A DNA stretch of 64,000 nt from an uncultured Acidobacteriia bacterium (GTDB lineage: Bacteria > Acidobacteriota > Terriglobia > Bryobacterales > Bryobacteraceae): contig CAINNJ010000058.1 of NCBI GenBank assembly GCA_903851195.1, positions 1 through 64,000 of the forward strand. The letters run 5' to 3'. A program made the translations under genes and the position numbers. Below, piece by piece: positions 18,077 to 27,372 of this stretch (its first letter is position 1; each line of letters starts with the position of its first letter). The notes under the pieces were generated by a model that worked only from the letters and a program-made list of their open reading frames with translations, had not been told where the DNA came from and did no database searches.

Positions 18077-19030
18077 ATGAAGATTCAATTGGCCCGGGCC
18101 CTCAGCCTTGGATTCCTCGCCTGTTCCGCTGCCTTCGCGCAATCTGCCGCTTCGCGCCTGGAGTTTGACGTAGCCACTGTAAAACCTGCGCCCATGCCGG
18201 TCGGTAACCGTATCCGCATCGGCATGGCCGGCGGCCCGGGCACGCCCGACCCCGGTCGCATCAACTACGAATTCGTCAACCTCCGCCAGGTCCTCGCCCG
18301 CGCGTACAACGTGAAGAGCTACCAGATCTCCGGCCCGTCCACGCTCGATTCGGAGCGGTATAACATCACCGCCACCGTTCCGCCGGGCACCACGAAAGAC
18401 CAGTTCGCCGTCATGCTGCAGAATCTCGTCGCCGACCGCTTCCAACTCACCCTGCATCGTGAGAAGAAGGATCTCCCGGCCTACGCATTGGTCCTCGCCA
18501 AAGGTGGCCCGAAGATGAAGGTCTCGGCCGAAGAAGATTCCGCCGCCCCGGCGCTTCCTCCGCCGGCCCCCGGCTCTCCTGTGGTCAGCGGCAGAATGAC
18601 ACTGGGAAAGGATGGCTTCCCTCCAATGCCCGCCGGAGCGGGGCCTGGCCGTGGAATGGCCATCAGAATGATGCCCGGCCGAACCAAACTGACCGGCAAC
18701 GGACTGACCATCGCTCGTCTTGCGGAAACCCTGGAACAGCAACTCGACCGCGCCGTCATCGACATGACCGAACTCACCGCCAAATACGACATCGACCTGA
18801 CCTTCGAGCCGGAACAAAACAAGATGATGGCGGGGATTGCAGGCATGATGGGCCCGGGCGGCCCGCCCCCGGGAGCCGACGGCGGCAGCCCTCATACGCC
18901 CGACGGCGAAGCGCCCGCCAATATCTTTACCGCCATCCAGGAACAACTCGGCCTCAAGCTGGAACCCCGCAAAATACCCGTGGACCTGATCGTCATCGAT
19001 CGCTTCGAAAAAACTCCCGCCGAAAATTAG
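18077..19030 (+). CDS. TIGR03435 family secreted protein
   Basis: A 317-residue protein with a signal peptide (LARALSLGFLACSAAFAQ) followed by the family opening LEFDVATVKPAP. Other family marks are NYEFVNLRQVLARAYNVKSYQISGP, RYNITATVPPGTTKDQFAVMLQNLVADRFQLTLHREKKDLPAYALVLAKGGPKM and the end LKLEPRKIPVDLIVIDRFEKTPAEN. The family (TIGR03435) is known mainly from Acidobacteria such as Solibacter, often in many copies, with unknown function. A Gly/Pro/Met-rich low-complexity stretch sits at about 245-280. Confidence 0.92.
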   Translation: MKIQLARALSLGFLACSAAFAQSAASRLEFDVATVKPAPMPVGNRIRIGMAGGPGTPDPGRINYEFVNLRQVLARAYNVKSYQISGPSTLDSERYNITATVPPGTTKDQFAVMLQNLVADRFQLTLHREKKDLPAYALVLAKGGPKMKVSAEEDSAAPALPPPAPGSPVVSGRMTLGKDGFPPMPAGAGPGRGMAIRMMPGRTKLTGNGLTIARLAETLEQQLDRAVIDMTELTAKYDIDLTFEPEQNKMMAGIAGMMGPGGPPPGADGGSPHTPDGEAPANIFTAIQEQLGLKLEPRKIPVDLIVIDRFEKTPAEN

Positions 19031-19456
19031 GCAGCCCTCCAACCCTTTTTTAGCGGGATTCCTCCCCCGCGAACGCATTTTCCTGCAGTTGTACCCCGTC
19101 ATAAAACGGAAACGCCTTCCGGGGGCGGAATTACCTGACCGCCTCCGCGGATTCCCCGAAAATTTTTTCTCCGCCCTGAAACGAAACGTACTCTCCTGTC
19201 ATAACCCTTTTACCCGAACCTAAAAAAGGATTTATGACAATGCGTGTCCTGGAATTTCCGCTTTCTTCGCCTTACCAGGTGAATGATCTGTGCTGCGCTC
19301 CGGCATTCTTTCTCCGCTGCCTCGGAGAGAGTGTCCAATACGGCTGGTTTCAGGCTGGGCGGGTTGACGCCGGCCGGGCCGAACCGGGGATTCAGACCGC
19401 CGGGTGCCCTGGTCCGAAATGACATCCTGGGCCGTCTGCGAAAAAATCTGCATGTT
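19031..19456. other. Intergenic region before the sigma factor
   Basis: About 425 bases without a supportable gene. An open frame in phase with the sigma factor continues upstream to 19283 but is arginine/proline-rich and not conserved-looking. Runs such as CCCTTTTTT (about 19044) and GAAAATTTTTTC (about 19157) are conspicuous in otherwise GC-rich sequence. The promoter of the sigma factor is probably here, but I cannot define its boxes. Confidence 0.3.
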
Positions 19457-20038
19457 ATGCTACGTGACTCAGTGAACCGTAACAAAGAGTACGACATCAC
19501 GGGCTTGATTCACCGTTGGCAGTCTGGTGACGGCCCGGCGGAACAACTCCTGTTTGAACTCGTTCTCCCCGACCTCCGCCGCATCGCCGTGAACCTCATC
19601 AAGGGTGAGCGCCGCAACCTTTCTCTCCAGGCGAACGACTTAGTCTCGGAATCCTATCTGAAACTTGTCGCCGCCAAGGATCGCACCTGGGAAAACCGCG
19701 GCCATTTCTATGCGCTCGCCGCGCGCGTGATGCGAAACTACCTAGTCGACCGCGCCCGCCGGCGGCCCGGAGTCGAATTCGTTCCCCTGGACGCCGCCCT
19801 CTTCGACGGCCTCATCCTCACCCAGGACGATCCCGACGCCCTGCTTAGTCTGAACTGCCTGCTCGACGAACTCGCCATAGAAAATCCTCTTTACTGCCAG
19901 ATCGTGGAGATGCGGTACTTCCTTGGACTGAGTAATGAACAGACCGCCGAACTGCTGCATATGAATCTGCGAACCATGCAGCGCCGCTGGCAGGATGCCC
20001 GCCACTGGCTGTTCGTGCGCCTTCGGAAAGAGGCCTGA
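19457..20038 (+). CDS. ECF-type RNA polymerase sigma factor
   Basis: A 193-residue sigma-70 family ECF factor. Region 2 runs from about 25 to 100 (DLVSESYLKLVAA...NRGHFYALAARVMRNYLVDRARRR) and region 4 from about 130 to 185 (QIVEMRYFLGLSNEQTAELLHMNLRTMQRRWQDARHWLF). The wording of region 4 matches the Acidobacteria/Planctomycetes group of ECF factors (TIGR02999-like) usually encoded next to a Ser/Thr kinase, as here after three bases. The ATG at 19457 was chosen as the first plausible start; no strong ribosome binding site is visible. Confidence 0.88.
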   Translation: MLRDSVNRNKEYDITGLIHRWQSGDGPAEQLLFELVLPDLRRIAVNLIKGERRNLSLQANDLVSESYLKLVAAKDRTWENRGHFYALAARVMRNYLVDRARRRPGVEFVPLDAALFDGLILTQDDPDALLSLNCLLDELAIENPLYCQIVEMRYFLGLSNEQTAELLHMNLRTMQRRWQDARHWLFVRLRKEA

Positions 20039-20041
20039 AGC

Positions 20042-22657
20042 GTGACTCAGGATCCCGCGCGTCGCGACGAACTGGTGATGACGCTCGTCGAAGCCGCCCT
20101 GCGGATTCCCGACGCCGACCGCGAGAGCTGGGTGCGCGGGCACTGCCCGGAGCAGGCGGACCTGCGGGACGAAGTCCTCCAGCGCATTCACTGGGAACTG
20201 GAAATGGGAGGCTTTCTCGACCAGCCGGCCCTCCGGCCGCAGGAGCGCAACCCCTTCGAGCCCGATTCCCTGCTGGGGGATCGCTATCGCATCGTTCGCA
20301 AAATCGATGAAGGCGGCATGTCCGTCGTTTACCAGGCCCGCGATGAGACCATGGGCACCGACGTCGCTCTGAAAATTCCTCACGCCGCCCACCGCGACCG
20401 CCTCCGTAACGAAGCCCGCCTCGCCATCCGGGTGACCCACCAGAACGTCTGCCGCGTTCACCCCGTGCAGACGGCGATCACTCCCGACGGCGAAATCCGC
20501 TTCCTCACCATGGAGTACCTTCCCGGTGAAACCCTGCAGCAACGCATTCGCTTTAAGGGACCGCTGCCGATCGACGATCTGGGCCAACTCGCCCTCCAGC
20601 TCTGCGACGGCCTCGCCGAAGCGCACAAACAGGGCATTGTCCACGGCGACCTGAAAGGCAGTAACGTCATTCTCAGGGAAGGCCCCGGCGCTATCCGGCC
20701 GGTCATCACCGATTTTGGGCTTGCCCGCCTTCCCGGCCACGACGGCGTTGCCTGTCTGGACAGCTTTCGCGGAACCCCGGACTTCCTCGCTCCGGAACTC
20801 TGGCAGGGCGAAGCCTTTTCGGCCGCCTCCGACATCTACGCCCTGGGCGTCCTGCTCTACGAAGCGGCCACCGGAACCCGCCCCTTTTCGAACGACCCCA
20901 GCCGCCGTAACGCTGTCGCCTTCGTCCCGCCCGGCCGCCTCCGCCGCGACCTGCCTTATCGCTGGGCGCGGGCGATCGCCGCCTGCCTCAACGTGGACCC
21001 CGCTCGCCGCCCCGCCGACGCCGGCGCCGTCCGCCGCTCTTTCCTGCCTTTCGTCACTCCGGCGCGCCTGGCCTCCGTGCTCGCGGTGGTCGCCATCCTG
21101 TTCGTTTGCGGGAACGCTGTTTACATGCACTACGCTCCCGTGCCCCCCACCCCCATGCGGATCGCGATCCTGCCGCCCGATGCCGACACCGGCTCCCTCG
21201 CCTGGGGCGGCGGCGCCCTGCGCCAGCTTTCCCTCCGCTTGTCCGAGTACCGCGGTCCGTCCGGCCCGGTCGTCATCATTCCGCCCCTCGATGCGTCCGC
21301 CCACTCCACAATCGAGGAGGATTTCAAAAAAACCGGCGCTACCCACCTGCTGAAGGCGCGCTTCCGCCGTGCGGGAGCCGCGCTGCGCGTCGATCTCAGC
21401 ATTCGTGACGCCGCCACCGGCCATACTCTGCAGCCATTCAGCGGCACCTATACCGAGGCGTCCATCGGCATTCTTCCCCAGGCGCTCGTCGCCGCGGTCT
21501 CCTCCGCCCTCCAGCTCAACGGCAAGCAGGGACCCGCCCGCATTTCGGCCTCCGCCTGGGCGGATTATCTGCGCGGCGAGGGCGAAATGCAAAAGCCACA
21601 GCCGGATCCCGACGCCGCCATCGCCTCGTTTCAGTCCTCCACCCGCCTCGACCCGGAATCCAGCCTGCCCTGGTCGGGCATGACGCTGGCTCTGGTTTTT
21701 AAATATTCCCTCCGCAGCGAGCCCGCGTTCCTCGAACTCGCGCGCAACTCACTCAAAGAAGCTATATCCCGCGATCCAGACAACATCGAGGCGCACCTCG
21801 CCGCCGGCCTGGTCGATCTCGAATCGGGCCTTCCGGAAAGAGCCGCCGCCGAATATTTAAGGATTTTGCAGCTTGAGCCCGGCAACGTTGACGCCCTGCG
21901 CAAACTCGCGGGCGCCTACTCCGATATGGAATTGCCCGACCAAGCCGTCCAGACATGGAAACAGGCCATCGCTCAACTGCCGGGTTACTATCGGAATTAT
22001 CTCGATCTCGGCCAGTTTTATTACTATCGCGGTAAATATCCCGAGGCCGTCGAAAACTTCCTCAGGGTGACATCCATCGCTCCCGACGTCGCCATGGGCC
22101 ACCATGATCTCGGCGCCGTCTATAACGACCTCGGCCGTTACGTGGAAGCGGAACAGTCCTTCCGCCGCGCCCTGCAGCTGCGCGTGCATTCCGACACCCT
22201 GATCGGCCTGGGAGCCGTGCTCGATTATCAGAAAAGACCGCAGGATTCCATTCCCTTTTACCTTCAGGCGCGTGCGGTGGGTCCCGTCACTTACCTCCTC
22301 CTGGCGGACCTTGCCGATGCGTATCGCCGCGCCGGCAGAACCGCCGAAGCCCGCCCGACTTATCAGGAGGCGCTGGCGCTCGCGGATGCAGCCCTGCTCG
22401 AAAGACCGCGCGACGGTTATGTCCGCGCTTTCGTCGCCTATCTTTGCGCCCGCCTGGGTGAGAACGCCCGGGCCATCCGCGAATTGTCCCAGGCACTCCG
22501 CTTCAACCCCGATCAGTCCAAGGTCAAACGCCTCGCCATCCGCACCTTCGGCGCGCTTCATCAGAGAGCGGAGGCCCAGGCGATACTCGCCGCTGAACCG
22601 TCGCTGCGCGAGGAAATGAGCCGGCAACCGGATTTGTCCGAATTTTCTCCCGATTAA
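20042..22657 (+). CDS. Membrane Ser/Thr protein kinase with C-terminal TPR repeats
   Basis: An 871-residue protein starting at GTG 20042. The kinase domain spans about 81-335: VALK lysine at 111, catalytic loop IVHGDLKGSN (D203), ITDFGLAR (about 223) and LAPEL. One predicted membrane helix follows (about 340-358, LASVLAVVAILFVCGNAVY), and the outer part ends in a TPR array (about 500-860, for example YRGKYPEAVENFLRVTSIAPDVAMGHHDLGAVYNDLGRY). The glycine-rich loop is degenerate (IDEGGMSVVY: first Gly is Asp, third is Ser) and the HRD arginine is Gly, but the key Lys, Asp and Asn remain. It probably senses envelope or cytoplasmic signals and acts on the adjacent ECF factor. Confidence 0.92.
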   Translation: MTQDPARRDELVMTLVEAALRIPDADRESWVRGHCPEQADLRDEVLQRIHWELEMGGFLDQPALRPQERNPFEPDSLLGDRYRIVRKIDEGGMSVVYQARDETMGTDVALKIPHAAHRDRLRNEARLAIRVTHQNVCRVHPVQTAITPDGEIRFLTMEYLPGETLQQRIRFKGPLPIDDLGQLALQLCDGLAEAHKQGIVHGDLKGSNVILREGPGAIRPVITDFGLARLPGHDGVACLDSFRGTPDFLAPELWQGEAFSAASDIYALGVLLYEAATGTRPFSNDPSRRNAVAFVPPGRLRRDLPYRWARAIAACLNVDPARRPADAGAVRRSFLPFVTPARLASVLAVVAILFVCGNAVYMHYAPVPPTPMRIAILPPDADTGSLAWGGGALRQLSLRLSEYRGPSGPVVIIPPLDASAHSTIEEDFKKTGATHLLKARFRRAGAALRVDLSIRDAATGHTLQPFSGTYTEASIGILPQALVAAVSSALQLNGKQGPARISASAWADYLRGEGEMQKPQPDPDAAIASFQSSTRLDPESSLPWSGMTLALVFKYSLRSEPAFLELARNSLKEAISRDPDNIEAHLAAGLVDLESGLPERAAAEYLRILQLEPGNVDALRKLAGAYSDMELPDQAVQTWKQAIAQLPGYYRNYLDLGQFYYYRGKYPEAVENFLRVTSIAPDVAMGHHDLGAVYNDLGRYVEAEQSFRRALQLRVHSDTLIGLGAVLDYQKRPQDSIPFYLQARAVGPVTYLLLADLADAYRRAGRTAEARPTYQEALALADAALLERPRDGYVRAFVAYLCARLGENARAIRELSQALRFNPDQSKVKRLAIRTFGALHQRAEAQAILAAEPSLREEMSRQPDLSEFSPD

Positions 22658-22704
22658 CGCTTAAGTAATCAGGAAACCAAAACCACCACGGCTTAGGAGA
22701 AAAG

Positions 22705-23034
22705 ATGAGCGAATACACCTGCACCATTACATATCCCGCCGGCCGGCGCAAAATCGAGTGGCACCCGGCCACGCCCACCGAGTCGAGCCCTTGCCACCTG
22801 GGCGATCACATCACGTTCCTCAGCCCGGATATCATGTCCCAGATCCATTTCGGCGTGAATTCTCCTTTCGAGAAAGCCAGCGGCCCGCACCTGTACACCA
22901 TTCCTCATGGCAACCACATCAAATTAGCGATCGCCAACCCGCACTCCGACGTCTATAAATTCAACTGCATGCCCAATGGAGCCATCATCGAAAATTCCGG
23001 CGGCGAGGTTCCCGTGCACGGCAGCAAAAGATAG
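22705..23034 (+). CDS. Small protein of unknown function
   Basis: A 109-residue protein with no signal peptide (MSEYTCTITYPAGRRKIEWHP). The body is predicted beta-rich (GDHITFLSPDIMSQIHFGVNSPF, HGNHIKLAIANPHSDVYKFNCMPNG), somewhat like a cupredoxin-type sandwich, with three cysteines and several histidines. No family recognised. RBS AGGAGA lies before the ATG. It sits 24 bases upstream of the heme peroxidase gene, so the two may be cotranscribed. Confidence 0.65.
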   Translation: MSEYTCTITYPAGRRKIEWHPATPTESSPCHLGDHITFLSPDIMSQIHFGVNSPFEKASGPHLYTIPHGNHIKLAIANPHSDVYKFNCMPNGAIIENSGGEVPVHGSKR

Positions 23035-23058
23035 CGGTTTTCAAATGCCCCGATTCTG

Positions 23059-24555
23059 ATGCACCGACACGGCCCGCTCCGCGGAATTTCCGCATGCGCC
23101 CCGGGCGCACAAGCGTCGAACGGAAGGTTCGGGCGCCTCTTCCCTGAGCTTCCGCCGCTTCGCGTCGATCCTGCCGCCCTGCGAAGCCTCGCCGGCGCCA
23201 TGGTCGAGTCCGCGGACAATGGCAGCGCGGACAATCCCGCCATTCCCGCCGCTTACACCTACCTCGGTCAGTTCATCGATCACAACATCACCTTCGATAC
23301 CACTTCGCTCACGGAGGCCGCGGTGGATCCCGACTCCCTCACCAACTACCGCCGCCCCCGCTTCGACCTCGACAGCGTCTACGGCGCCGGTCCTGTCGCC
23401 ACCCCCCACCTGTACCAGCGCGACGATCCGGACCTCTTCGAGATCGGCGCCGCGCTCGTCTTCAAATTCGAGCCGGACTCCAACGCGACCGTGCCGGACT
23501 TCGCCGTCCAGGCCGATCTGCCCCGCGCCCGCAACCGCTTCGCGCTGATCGGCGATCCCAGGAACGACGAAAATCTGATCGTCGCCCAACTGCACCTCGC
23601 CTTCCTTTTTTTCCATAACAACATCGTGAAAGCCTTGCGTGCCGACCGCCCGAACGCAGCGGTCTTCACCGAAGCCCGCGAACTCGCCATTCTGCACTAC
23701 CAGTGGCTGATCCTGCATGAGTTCCTCCCCCTGTTCGCCGGCCAGGCGATCGTCGACGAACTGCTCGCCGCGGGAACCCTCATGCGCCGGGGCGGCCGGC
23801 TTTTCATGCCGGTCGAGTTTTCCGCCGCCGCCTACCGCTTCGGTCACAGCACCCTCCGCCCCCTTTACGACCTCGGCCAGGCCCCGCCCGCCACGCTCAA
23901 CGACCTGTTCACTTTCAGCGGCAGGACCGGCAGCCGCGCGGACGTCCCCATCCCGAAGAACTGGATCGTCGAGTGGTTCCGCCTCCTGCACATGGACGAA
24001 TCGGCCCTCGAAAACACCCTGAGCCGCCGCATCGATCCTTACCTGGCGGACGACCTCGCGAAGCTTCCGTTCCCCGGTGGCGTCATGCAGTCTCTGGCCG
24101 AACTGAACCTTCTGCGCGGGAACGAACTCGGCCTCCCCTCGGGACAAAGCGTCGCCCGCTTCTTCGACTACGCGCCGCTATCGCCGGCGGAAATCGGCGA
24201 CGCCTCGCCGGACGGGCAGGTCGCCACCGCATGCGGTCTTCTCGAAGCGACGCCGCTTTGGTACTACATCCTGAAGGAAGCCCTGGTGCGGACCGGCGGC
24301 GCCAGCCTCGGTCCGGTGGGGGCCCGCATCGTCGCGGAAGTTTTCATCGGTCTGCTTCAGCTCGATCGCGAGTCCATCCTCAACCGCTCTCCCGCCTGGA
24401 CGCCGACTCTCCCCGCCCGCGAACCCGGGACCTTCACCTTCCCGGACCTGCTCCGCTTCGCCGGCGTCATGCCGCAACAGGGTCCCGGTCCTGGCCCCGC
24501 GCTGCTCACCCCTCACGATTACAAAGTCAGCCGGGACAGCTACTCGCCCGTCTGA
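23059..24555 (+). CDS. Animal-type heme peroxidase family protein
   Basis: A 498-residue protein of the peroxidase-cyclooxygenase (animal heme peroxidase) superfamily. The distal-histidine block TYLGQFIDHNITFD lies at about 69-82, the block GDPRNDENLIVAQLHLAFLFFHNNIVKALR at about 170-200, and the proximal-histidine block AAYRFGHSTLRPLYDL at about 258-273. No clear signal peptide is seen (MHRHGPLRGISACAPG), so it may be cytoplasmic or exported otherwise. Members oxidise halides, phenols or lipids with H2O2; the substrate here is unknown. Confidence 0.88.
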   Translation: MHRHGPLRGISACAPGAQASNGRFGRLFPELPPLRVDPAALRSLAGAMVESADNGSADNPAIPAAYTYLGQFIDHNITFDTTSLTEAAVDPDSLTNYRRPRFDLDSVYGAGPVATPHLYQRDDPDLFEIGAALVFKFEPDSNATVPDFAVQADLPRARNRFALIGDPRNDENLIVAQLHLAFLFFHNNIVKALRADRPNAAVFTEARELAILHYQWLILHEFLPLFAGQAIVDELLAAGTLMRRGGRLFMPVEFSAAAYRFGHSTLRPLYDLGQAPPATLNDLFTFSGRTGSRADVPIPKNWIVEWFRLLHMDESALENTLSRRIDPYLADDLAKLPFPGGVMQSLAELNLLRGNELGLPSGQSVARFFDYAPLSPAEIGDASPDGQVATACGLLEATPLWYYILKEALVRTGGASLGPVGARIVAEVFIGLLQLDRESILNRSPAWTPTLPAREPGTFTFPDLLRFAGVMPQQGPGPGPALLTPHDYKVSRDSYSPV

Positions 24556-24575
24556 TAGATTGATTCCGGTCGTTC

Positions 24576-25349
24576 TTGAAGCTCGCTACTTTCAACATTA
24601 ATAACGTCAATAAGCGCCTGCGCAACCTGCTCGACTGGCTGACCGCGGAGCGTCCCGATATCGTCTGTCTCCAGGAGCTCAAGGCCGGGCAGCGCGATTT
24701 CCCCGCCCAGTCTCTGCGTGCCCTCGGTTATCACGCGGTCTGGCAGGGCGAGCGCTCGTGGAACGGCGTCGCCATCCTCGCCCGCGATGCCGAACCGGTT
24801 CTTACCCGCGCCACCCTCCCCGGCGACCCCGCCGACGCGCAGGCGCGCTACATCGAAGCTGCCGTCGGAGGCATCCTGGTTGCCTCTCTCTACCTCCCCA
24901 ACGGCAACCCGCAGCCCGGCCCCAAATTCCGCTATAAGCTGGCCTGGTTCGAACGCCTCACCGCCCATGCCGCGAGCCTTCGGGCCGCCGGCATCCCGGT
25001 CGTCCTCGCGGGCGATTACAACGTCGTTCCCGCCGCGCAGGACATCTATCCCACTCGCTCGCTCGACGACAACGCCCTCATTCAGCCCGAAAGCCGCCAG
25101 GCCTTCGCGAATCTTCTCGCCCAGGGCTGGACCGATGCCCTCCGCCAACTCCAGCCCACCGGTCCCCTCTGGACCTTCTGGGATTACAAGCGCGACCGCT
25201 GGCAACTGGACAAAGGCATGCGTCTCGACCACTTCCTGCTCTCACCCGACCTGGCCGGCCGCCTGGTTGCCGGCGGCGTCCATCGCTCCGTGCGCGGCGA
25301 AGAGAACGCCAGCGATCACGCGCCGGCCTGGATCGAACTGCGTTCCTGA
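24576..25349 (+). CDS. xthA: Exodeoxyribonuclease III
   Basis: A 257-residue AP-endonuclease/exonuclease III of the EEP superfamily for base-excision repair. Motifs: MKLATFNINNVNKRL at the start, IVCLQELKAGQRDFP (catalytic Glu about 34), VVLAGDYNVVP (about 146-156) and ENASDHAPAWIEL near the end. The start is TTG 24576, supported by the family-typical N-terminus. The 3' end overlaps the convergent nitrile hydratase accessory gene by 34 bases. Confidence 0.94.
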   Translation: MKLATFNINNVNKRLRNLLDWLTAERPDIVCLQELKAGQRDFPAQSLRALGYHAVWQGERSWNGVAILARDAEPVLTRATLPGDPADAQARYIEAAVGGILVASLYLPNGNPQPGPKFRYKLAWFERLTAHAASLRAAGIPVVLAGDYNVVPAAQDIYPTRSLDDNALIQPESRQAFANLLAQGWTDALRQLQPTGPLWTFWDYKRDRWQLDKGMRLDHFLLSPDLAGRLVAGGVHRSVRGEENASDHAPAWIELRS

Positions 25350-26122
25350 TAGCGCTCGAACAGCCGCGCGCTCAACTCCGAAGGCGGCTCCATCACACTC
25401 TCCGCCACCAGCATGCGCTCTACGTAGTCGTAAATCAGATCCACGTCCCCGGCCTGATTGATCGAGTGGAACCACATCGAACTCCCGCGAAACTGCAGCA
25501 GCACCACATTGGCGAGCGGACATGGCCCCAGACATCCCGATATCGTCAGATGCAGCCGCCGCCGGATTCCGCGCTTCTTCCACTGGCTCTTGAACTCCTC
25601 CAGAGCCAGCGCCGGGAACCCCTTCCCGGTCTGTCCGCAGCAACAGCCATTACAGACGAACAGATGGCCGTCCTGAATCCGGATCTGCTTCGTCACCCCG
25701 TCCGCCCGCGTCACCGAATGCAGCGGACTCTGCCGGTACGCGTAACTGACCCGGAACCCCGGCCGCAGCTCGACCGGCTTTCCGTGGGGCGTGTGCCGGT
25801 ACGCATCGGCCCAGGCCTCCCGGCGCTCGAACAGCGCTGCCACATCGGTCAGTCCCTTCGCGGTAACCAGACCTTCCAGCGCCGCCAGCCAGTGCTGGTA
25901 ATACTCGCTTCCGTCGTCGGCCTCGCCCCGCTCCGCGGCCGCCGCCAGTTCCGCCGCCAGCGCTGCCGCCCATTCGGTCCACGTGAAATAGCCGCGTTCG
26001 GAAAGCCGCACCGCCATCGCGAAGGCCTGCGCCTGCCACGGTTCCGCGAACACCGGCCCGCCCTCGTCCCGCGGCAGGCTCTCCAGTTCGGGATAACAGC
26101 CGGAATTCTCAGGCGCGCTCAA
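25316..26122 (-). CDS. Nitrile hydratase accessory protein fused to a 2Fe-2S ferredoxin-like domain
   Basis: A 268-residue protein from a probable TTG start at 26122, overlapping the beta-subunit end by 14 bases. Residues 1-115 match the small nitrile hydratase activator, a beta-subunit-like metallochaperone (GGPVFAEPWQAQAFAMAV, LSERGYFTWTEWAAALAAEL, YYQHWLAALEGLVTAKGL). Residues about 150-240 look like a thioredoxin-like 2Fe-2S ferredoxin: LFVCNGCCCGQTGKG (C157, C160-C162), LTISGCLGPCPLANVVLLQF (C197, C201) and IYDYVERML. The activator normally stands alone at about 100-150 residues. The extra domain may supply electrons or bind metal during cobalt insertion and cysteine oxidation in the alpha subunit; that is inference. 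Confidence 0.83.
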   Translation of the reverse strand: MSAPENSGCYPELESLPRDEGGPVFAEPWQAQAFAMAVRLSERGYFTWTEWAAALAAELAAAAERGEADDGSEYYQHWLAALEGLVTAKGLTDVAALFERREAWADAYRHTPHGKPVELRPGFRVSYAYRQSPLHSVTRADGVTKQIRIQDGHLFVCNGCCCGQTGKGFPALALEEFKSQWKKRGIRRRLHLTISGCLGPCPLANVVLLQFRGSSMWFHSINQAGDVDLIYDYVERMLVAESVMEPPSELSARLFERYQERSSIQAGA

Positions 26123-26771
26123 GATACTCGTCCCACAGATCGATATGGACCGAATCCCGCGCCGGCGCTTCGTGACCCCAAAGCTCGCGCGCCGCGAATC
26201 GCACGGAATAAACGTGCTGCCGGTTCTCGCCCAGCCCGTGCGCGCTCGTATCGGGGAAAGCGTAAACCCCGTGATCCAGATGAATCTCTCCCGTCTTCCC
26301 TCGCGCATACCGCGGCAACCGTGTATGCCCCACCGGCTGGATATTCTTCGCCCGCACCCGCTCGCCGATCGCAAACAGCGGCGTCACGGCAGGCTCCACG
26401 CTCGAAGCGATCCCGCGATCCAACGCGATCGCCGCCACGCCCCCGGCCCGCAGCGGTGGCGTCCTGAGCGCCGAACCCGGCTCCGGCCTGCCCGATTCCA
26501 GCTCCGCGCGCGACACCAGCCCCGTCTTCACCAGCAGTTCCACATTGCGCGTGAACCATTTCTCGTAATAGCTCATGCGCAGATACTCCGCCGGAGGAAT
26601 CTGCTCGATCCCGAACCGCCCGGTGTCGATATTCCACTTCTTCCAGGCTCCCAGCGCCCGGTTCAGCGCATGCGTGCGCCCTTCCCACGGCTCGTGGAAC
26701 ACCGGTTCGTCCTTCTCCGCCTGCACCGGCCCGAACCCGTGCATCCCGCCCATATCGTGGATGCCGTTCAT
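26109..26771 (-). CDS. nthB: Nitrile hydratase beta subunit
   Basis: A 220-residue subunit with the family opening [16 protein letters not shown], then [35 protein letters not shown] and the C-terminal SH3-like barrel ([27 protein letters not shown]...[28 protein letters not shown]). It pairs with the alpha subunit to hydrate nitriles to amides. Its ATG overlaps the alpha stop (26768-26771). Confidence 0.95.
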   Translation of the reverse strand: MNGIHDMGGMHGFGPVQAEKDEPVFHEPWEGRTHALNRALGAWKKWNIDTGRFGIEQIPPAEYLRMSYYEKWFTRNVELLVKTGLVSRAELESGRPEPGSALRTPPLRAGGVAAIALDRGIASSVEPAVTPLFAIGERVRAKNIQPVGHTRLPRYARGKTGEIHLDHGVYAFPDTSAHGLGENRQHVYSVRFAARELWGHEAPARDSVHIDLWDEYLERA

Positions 26772-27367
26772 GCCAGCCTCACCAGAGCCACGCCAATCAT
26801 CGAATCCCGCGTCACCAGGTCCGCCAGCGCGTCTTCCGTCGCCGCTTCCGTCCCCGCCGGCCGCTCTGGCAGCACGATATAGCGAAGCTCCGCCGTGCTG
26901 TCCCAGACCCGCACTTCCACCTCCGGCGCAATCTCCACCCCGAACTCCCGAAGCACCCCCCGCGGATCGATCACCGCCCGCGAACGGTACGGCGCCGACT
27001 TGTACCAGACAGGCGGCAGCCCCAGCACCGGCCACGGATAACACGAGCACAGCGTGCAGACCACCATGTTGTGCACCCGCGGCGTGTTCTCCAGCACCAC
27101 CATGTGCTCGCCCTGCATGCTCAGAAACCCGAGTTCCGCAATCGCCCCGGGCGCATCCCGCAGCAGGCGCTCTTTATACGCCGGATCCGTCCACGCGCGC
27201 GCCACCACCCGCGCACCGTTACGCGGACCCACGCGGTTCTCGTAGGTGTCCACCAGCGCGTCCAGCGCCGCCGGGTCCACCAGCCCCTTCTCGACCAGCA
27301 GACTCTCCAGCGCCTTCACGCGCAGAGCCATCTCCGAAGGAACCAGCTGATGCTGATGATCTTCCAT
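26768..27367 (-). CDS. nthA: Nitrile hydratase alpha subunit, cobalt type
   Basis: A 199-residue subunit from ATG 27367 ([20 protein letters not shown]) with AGGGGA just upstream. The metal site [11 protein letters not shown] has C104, C107, S108 and C109. Threonine between the first two cysteines is typical of the cobalt (III) class rather than the iron class. In active enzymes the second and third cysteines are oxidised to sulfinic and sulfenic acids. Further conserved text is [17 protein letters not shown] and [12 protein letters not shown]. It is five bases downstream of the cupin gene. Confidence 0.96.
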   Translation of the reverse strand: MEDHQHQLVPSEMALRVKALESLLVEKGLVDPAALDALVDTYENRVGPRNGARVVARAWTDPAYKERLLRDAPGAIAELGFLSMQGEHMVVLENTPRVHNMVVCTLCSCYPWPVLGLPPVWYKSAPYRSRAVIDPRGVLREFGVEIAPEVEVRVWDSTAELRYIVLPERPAGTEAATEDALADLVTRDSMIGVALVRLA

Positions 27368-27372
27368 TTCCC

